Assembly (NCBI GenBank): GCA_003455595.1
Contig: DMQT01000138.1
Location: 3,647 to 12,967, forward strand
Reading direction: 5' to 3'
DNA: 9,321 nt
DNA from: Betaproteobacteria bacterium
GTDB lineage: Bacteria > Pseudomonadota > Gammaproteobacteria > Burkholderiales > Sulfuriferulaceae
The notes below the pieces were generated by a model. It saw only the letters and a list, made by a program, of their open reading frames with translations, was not told the origin of the DNA and searched no databases. The translations under genes were made by a program, and so were the position numbers. Positions 7,002 through 9,321 of the stretch are shown piece by piece (within the stretch, counting starts at the first letter, position 1; the number at the start of each line of letters is the position of its first letter).

Positions 7002-8153
7002 ATGCAAGTCAATATGCTGCAATCCGTCGCCGATCCGGAAATGATCGAAACCTTGCCTGGCCTGACCGCGCTGATCCGGGACGAACTGGCACCGCAGGTG
7101 GTGGATATCGACGTCAACGGCACCTACCCCGGCGCGTTTCTGCACCGGCTCGGCGCAATCGGCGGCTTTGGCGCGCTGGTCAGTCCACAGTCTGGCGGTA
7201 CCGGGCGTGGCCTCAAAAACGCATTGCAAGTGATAGAAGATGTGTCCAAACAGTGCGTCTCGACCGGCTTCGTGGTGTGGGCGCAACACGCCTGCGCCTG
7301 CTATCTGCAAAACAGCAGCAACCCGGCGCTGCGCAGCGATATCCTGCCGCTGATCGCCAGCGGCGTGGCGCTGGGGGGTACCGGCCAGTCCAATGCCATG
7401 AAATCACGCGCCGCAATTGAAGAAAACCGCCTCAAGGCGATGCGTGTCGAGGGCGGCTACGTGGTCAACGGCACGCTGCCGTGGGTGTCGAATATCGGCC
7501 TCGATCATTATTTCCATGTCGGTGCTGACGTAGCGGGCGAAACCGGCTTGCTGGTTGTGCTGGTCAAGGGCGACAGCCCCGGCCTGACACTGAACCAGAA
7601 CGCGCACTTCATTGCGATGGAGGGCACCAATACGTTTGCCTGCCAGTTCAAGGAGGTGTTCGTTGCGGATGACCGGGTGGTGGTACACCCGCACGAGTTC
7701 GCCCGGTTTCGCGCCCGCACCAAACCGGCGTTCGTGCTGATGCAGATGGGCATGGGGCTGGGACTGGTGGACGCTTGCGTGAGCATGATGAAACGCTCGA
7801 ACAAGACCCACGCGCACGTCAATTGCTACCTCGACGATCAGGTCGGGGACATTGAAGCCGCGCTGCTCGCCGCGCGTGCCGCCAGTTACCGGCTGGCCGA
7901 CAAAATCGACAGCGAAGCCGGTGTGGATTGCGAGCGCGAATCCATCGCTTTGCGTCTGCTCGGCAGTGAGTTATCGTTGAAAGCGTCCAATTCAGCCATG
8001 CTGCACCTTGGTGCCAAAGGCTATCTGGTCAACAACGCCGCCCAGCGCCGGGTACGCGAGGCTTACTTCGTGGCCATCGTCACGCCCGCCATCAAGCACC
8101 TGCGCAAAGAGCTGCACGACATCGACAGCGGCTGCCAGGTGTGCAGCGCTTAA
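7002..8153 (+). CDS. Acyl-CoA-dehydrogenase-fold flavoprotein without the usual catalytic glutamate
   Basis: The 383 residues follow the acyl-CoA dehydrogenase plan. A helical N-domain (about 1-120) includes RLGAIGGFGALVSPQSGGTG (50-69). A middle beta-domain (about 121-235) includes GGYVVNGTLPWVSNIG (151-166), the flavin-contacting region. A C-terminal helical bundle (about 240-370) has GAKGYLVNNAAQRRVREAY (337-355). The segment normally carrying the catalytic Glu (YEGT.E-type) reads VAIVTPAIKHL here, with no acidic residue. Class D enzymes such as the SfnB and DszC oxygenase-like flavoproteins also depart from the dehydrogenase mechanism, so an oxygen-using or other redox reaction is possible. 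The C-terminus ends in a CQVC pair (378-381), unusual for the fold. AAGGA at 6991-6995 sets the ATG. The substrate is unknown. The neighbouring rubredoxin could supply or take electrons, and no ETF genes are in view. Confidence 0.85.
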   Translation: MQVNMLQSVADPEMIETLPGLTALIRDELAPQVVDIDVNGTYPGAFLHRLGAIGGFGALVSPQSGGTGRGLKNALQVIEDVSKQCVSTGFVVWAQHACACYLQNSSNPALRSDILPLIASGVALGGTGQSNAMKSRAAIEENRLKAMRVEGGYVVNGTLPWVSNIGLDHYFHVGADVAGETGLLVVLVKGDSPGLTLNQNAHFIAMEGTNTFACQFKEVFVADDRVVVHPHEFARFRARTKPAFVLMQMGMGLGLVDACVSMMKRSNKTHAHVNCYLDDQVGDIEAALLAARAASYRLADKIDSEAGVDCERESIALRLLGSELSLKASNSAMLHLGAKGYLVNNAAQRRVREAYFVAIVTPAIKHLRKELHDIDSGCQVCSA

Positions 8154-8168
8154 CCCCGGGAGCCTCGC

Positions 8169-8558
8169 ATGATCCAGTTCAGTGTCAGCCTAGACGCCGC
8201 CGCCACCGCCGCCAAACTCATCGAGGCGATCAGCGCCGTGCCGATGGGCCTGGTGGCGCACATCAATGGTCAGGCCAATGCCGCCAAGCGCGGCATCACG
8301 GTGCCCGCCGATCAGATACTGGAAGTATTCCGCCCGGATTTTGCGGTGCGCGTGTGGCAGGCCGACAAACGCGCGGGAATCGACATTCCCTTGCGCATCC
8401 ATATCTACGCCGCGGCCAGCCACACCCAGGTAGCGATGCGCAGTCCGGGCGACGTATTTGCGCCGTATGGCAACACGCAACTCGACGCCATTGCCGCTGA
8501 GCTCGCGCCGATTTTCAACACGATACTGGCCGCACTTGCGTCTTACCGATTGGAGTAA
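8169..8558 (+). CDS. DUF302-like protein
   Basis: This small cytoplasmic protein of 129 residues has no signal peptide or membrane segment. I read it as DUF302 from the order of its motifs: an N-terminal helix ([15 protein letters not shown], 18-32), the [21 protein letters not shown] region (33-53), a middle strand with [23 protein letters not shown] (positions 58-80), and a tail with [14 protein letters not shown]. No cysteine is present, so it is not itself a thiol-redox enzyme. DUF302 proteins have no settled biochemical function. GGGAG at 8157-8161 precedes the ATG. It follows the flavoprotein by 15 nt, and its stop overlaps the first possible rubredoxin start (TAATG), so it belongs to the same transcript. 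Family assignment is by eye and moderately sure. Confidence 0.75.
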   Translation: MIQFSVSLDAAATAAKLIEAISAVPMGLVAHINGQANAAKRGITVPADQILEVFRPDFAVRVWQADKRAGIDIPLRIHIYAAASHTQVAMRSPGDVFAPYGNTQLDAIAAELAPIFNTILAALASYRLE

Positions 8559-8560
8559 TG

Positions 8561-8749
8561 ATGGAAACCATGGAAATCATAACCACCCAAAAATGGGTAT
8601 GCCTGATATGCGACTTTGTTTACGACGAAACGCTCGGTCTGCCCGACGAGGGTATCGCACCCGGCACGCGCTTTGAAGACATTCCTGACAGCTGGGCGTG
8701 CCCGGATTGCGGCGTGACCAAGAGCGACTTCGAGCTGGTTATCAACTAA
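8561..8749 (+). CDS. Rubredoxin
   Basis: Rubredoxin is a one-electron carrier with a single iron bound by four cysteines. The 62 residues show CLIC (14-17) and CPDC (47-50), spaced as in classical rubredoxins, plus the family aromatic and loop signature [25 protein letters not shown] (positions 21-45 approximately). The first knuckle is CLICDF, where the common form is CxxCGF/Y, so the conserved Gly is replaced by Asp. The ATG at 8561 is chosen because GGAG at 8552-8555 gives it 5-nt spacing. The ATG at 8558 overlaps the upstream stop with only 2 nt, and one at 8570 is also in frame. Its place as last gene of the flavoprotein operon suggests it exchanges electrons with that enzyme. Confidence 0.93.
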   Translation: METMEIITTQKWVCLICDFVYDETLGLPDEGIAPGTRFEDIPDSWACPDCGVTKSDFELVIN

Positions 8750-8914
8750 AGGGCACGTCCATCAATTCGGATTTCATTCCAAAGCGGTAGTGCAGAATAG
8801 TTCGGGTATCCGTAATGCATGGTTGATGCTGGATGCTTCGCTGGAATTCACTCAATACGGGCCGACACTTCTGCGCCAAAAGCAGACCTGGAATACCTGC
8901 TCTGCCGTATTGTT

Positions 8915-8928
8915 TCGTCATCTGACGA
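8915..8928. promoter_or_regulatory. Short palindrome over the -35 region of the cytochrome gene
   Basis: TCGTCATCTGACGA has perfect 6-bp arms around a TC centre and covers the proposed -35 hexamer at 8922-8927. It could be an operator, or chance. No copy was noticed elsewhere in the window. Confidence 0.25.
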
Positions 8929-8950
8929 GGCATACACTGAACCGGATAAT
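8922..8950 (+). promoter_or_regulatory. Possible sigma-70 promoter of the cytochrome c gene
   Basis: CTGACG (8922-8927) and GATAAT (8945-8950) are separated by 17 bp and match the -35 and -10 consensus at 4/6 and 5/6 positions. The start would fall near 8957, giving a short leader that includes the GGAG at 8961-8964. It supports separate transcription of the cytochrome, which lies 221 nt past the rubredoxin stop. Confidence 0.4.
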
Positions 8951-8970
8951 AATTGCTTACGGAGAACGAC

Positions 8971-9270
8971 ATGCTTAAGAGATCGATACTCGTCGCGTTG
9001 TTCGTCTTGTTCGGAAATCTCACAAATGCCGATGCACAACCAATGCGCGACGCTACGCGCGGTGAGTTGTTGTACTCAACGCATTGCATCGCCTGCCACA
9101 GCACCCAGGTACATTGGCGCGACAAGAAACTCGTGACGAACTGGACAAGTCTCCGGACGGAGGTGGGTCGCTGGCAGAAATCCGCAGGGCTTGGATGGGG
9201 GGATGACGACGTTGCGGCGGTGACGCGATATCTGAATGCGCTTTACTACCACTATCCCACAACGGACTGA
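8971..9270 (+). CDS. Small secreted monohaem cytochrome c without an obvious methionine ligand
   Basis: This is a periplasmic electron carrier of 99 residues. It has a Sec signal peptide (basic MLKR, hydrophobic SILVALFVLFG, probable cleavage after ADA at residue 22) and a mature part of about 77 residues with one haem motif CIACH (39-43). Class I cytochromes normally use a Met downstream of the haem motif as second iron ligand. None occurs after His43 here. His48, His94 or the upstream Met25 are the remaining candidates. The tail has a conserved-looking TRYLNALYYHYP (85-96). The ATG at 8971 has GGAG at 8961-8964. An in-frame TTG at 8953 would add six residues upstream of the ribosome site and is rejected. 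Its partner is unknown. Its own promoter suggests that it is not part of the sigma-54 operon. Confidence 0.88.
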   Translation: MLKRSILVALFVLFGNLTNADAQPMRDATRGELLYSTHCIACHSTQVHWRDKKLVTNWTSLRTEVGRWQKSAGLGWGDDDVAAVTRYLNALYYHYPTTD

Positions 9271-9310
9271 CCTGGCGATTTTGAAATGCCGATCGTTTCG
9301 ACGCGCCGAC

Positions 9311-9315
9311 AGGAG
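9311..9315 (+). promoter_or_regulatory. Probable ribosome binding site of a gene beginning just past the window
   Basis: AGGAG ends 6 nt before the right edge, and no start codon follows inside the window. Good spacing for an ATG at about position 9322 suggests another plus-strand gene directly after the cytochrome, about 50 nt from its stop. Confidence 0.4.
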
Positions 9316-9321
9316 CCTCCA

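Noticed and set aside
8742..9125. Minus-strand open frame of 127 codons across the gap and the cytochrome gene
   Set aside because: It overlaps the CIACH-containing cytochrome on the other strand and shows no recognisable domain. A possible gene remnant in 8750-8930 could not be supported either.
1..9321. Thiocyanate hydrolase, nitrilase, transposase, tRNA, rRNA or CRISPR array
   Set aside because: None was seen on either strand, and no regularly spaced repeats or insertion-sequence ends were noticed.

Overview
The window is GC-rich, densely coding bacterial DNA. Product types, gene style and sigma-54 control point to a proteobacterium, most likely a betaproteobacterium, possibly a sulfur- or ammonia-oxidising type. 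The lineage is inferred from how the proteins read, not from a search.

Layout. The left half (about 1-4499) is one minus-strand operon. In transcription order it holds a two-domain rhodanese (GTG start at 4499), a Tat-exported NrtA/CynA-type substrate-binding protein, an NrtB-type permease, an NrtD-type ATPase, and cyanate hydratase cynS, which runs off the left edge about five residues before its expected end. In the centre (4670-6271, plus strand) is a GAF-AAA+-Fis sigma-54 activator. To its right is a second, plus-strand operon: an OsmC-family protein, an acyl-CoA-dehydrogenase-fold flavoprotein, a DUF302-like protein and a rubredoxin. Last come a separately promoted small monohaem cytochrome c and what looks like the ribosome binding site of a further gene just beyond the right edge.

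Control. Both operons have a -24/-12 promoter: TGGCACAGGGTTTGCA at 6359-6374 (+) and TGGCACACTTGATGCT at 4539-4554 (-). At almost the same distance upstream of each (about -107/-118 and -110/-121) lies a pair of palindromes built on ACA-N3-TGT, with centres 11 bp apart. One pair lies just upstream of the activator gene and the other overlaps its stop codon. The simplest reading is that the central activator binds both pairs and switches on both operons, making them one regulon.

Working model. The left operon imports cyanate (or a similar small anion such as nitrate or thiocyanate) and hydrolyses cyanate to ammonia and CO2, with a rhodanese handling sulfane sulfur or cyanide. The right operon looks like an oxidation/reduction module: a flavoprotein lacking the usual acyl-CoA dehydrogenase base and carrying a C-terminal CxxC, with rubredoxin as possible electron carrier, plus OsmC and DUF302 proteins. 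I do not recognise this combination as a named pathway. Use of a C-N-S compound (thiocyanate, an organic thiocyanate or isothiocyanate, or cyanide) through cyanate would fit the gene set, but that is inference.
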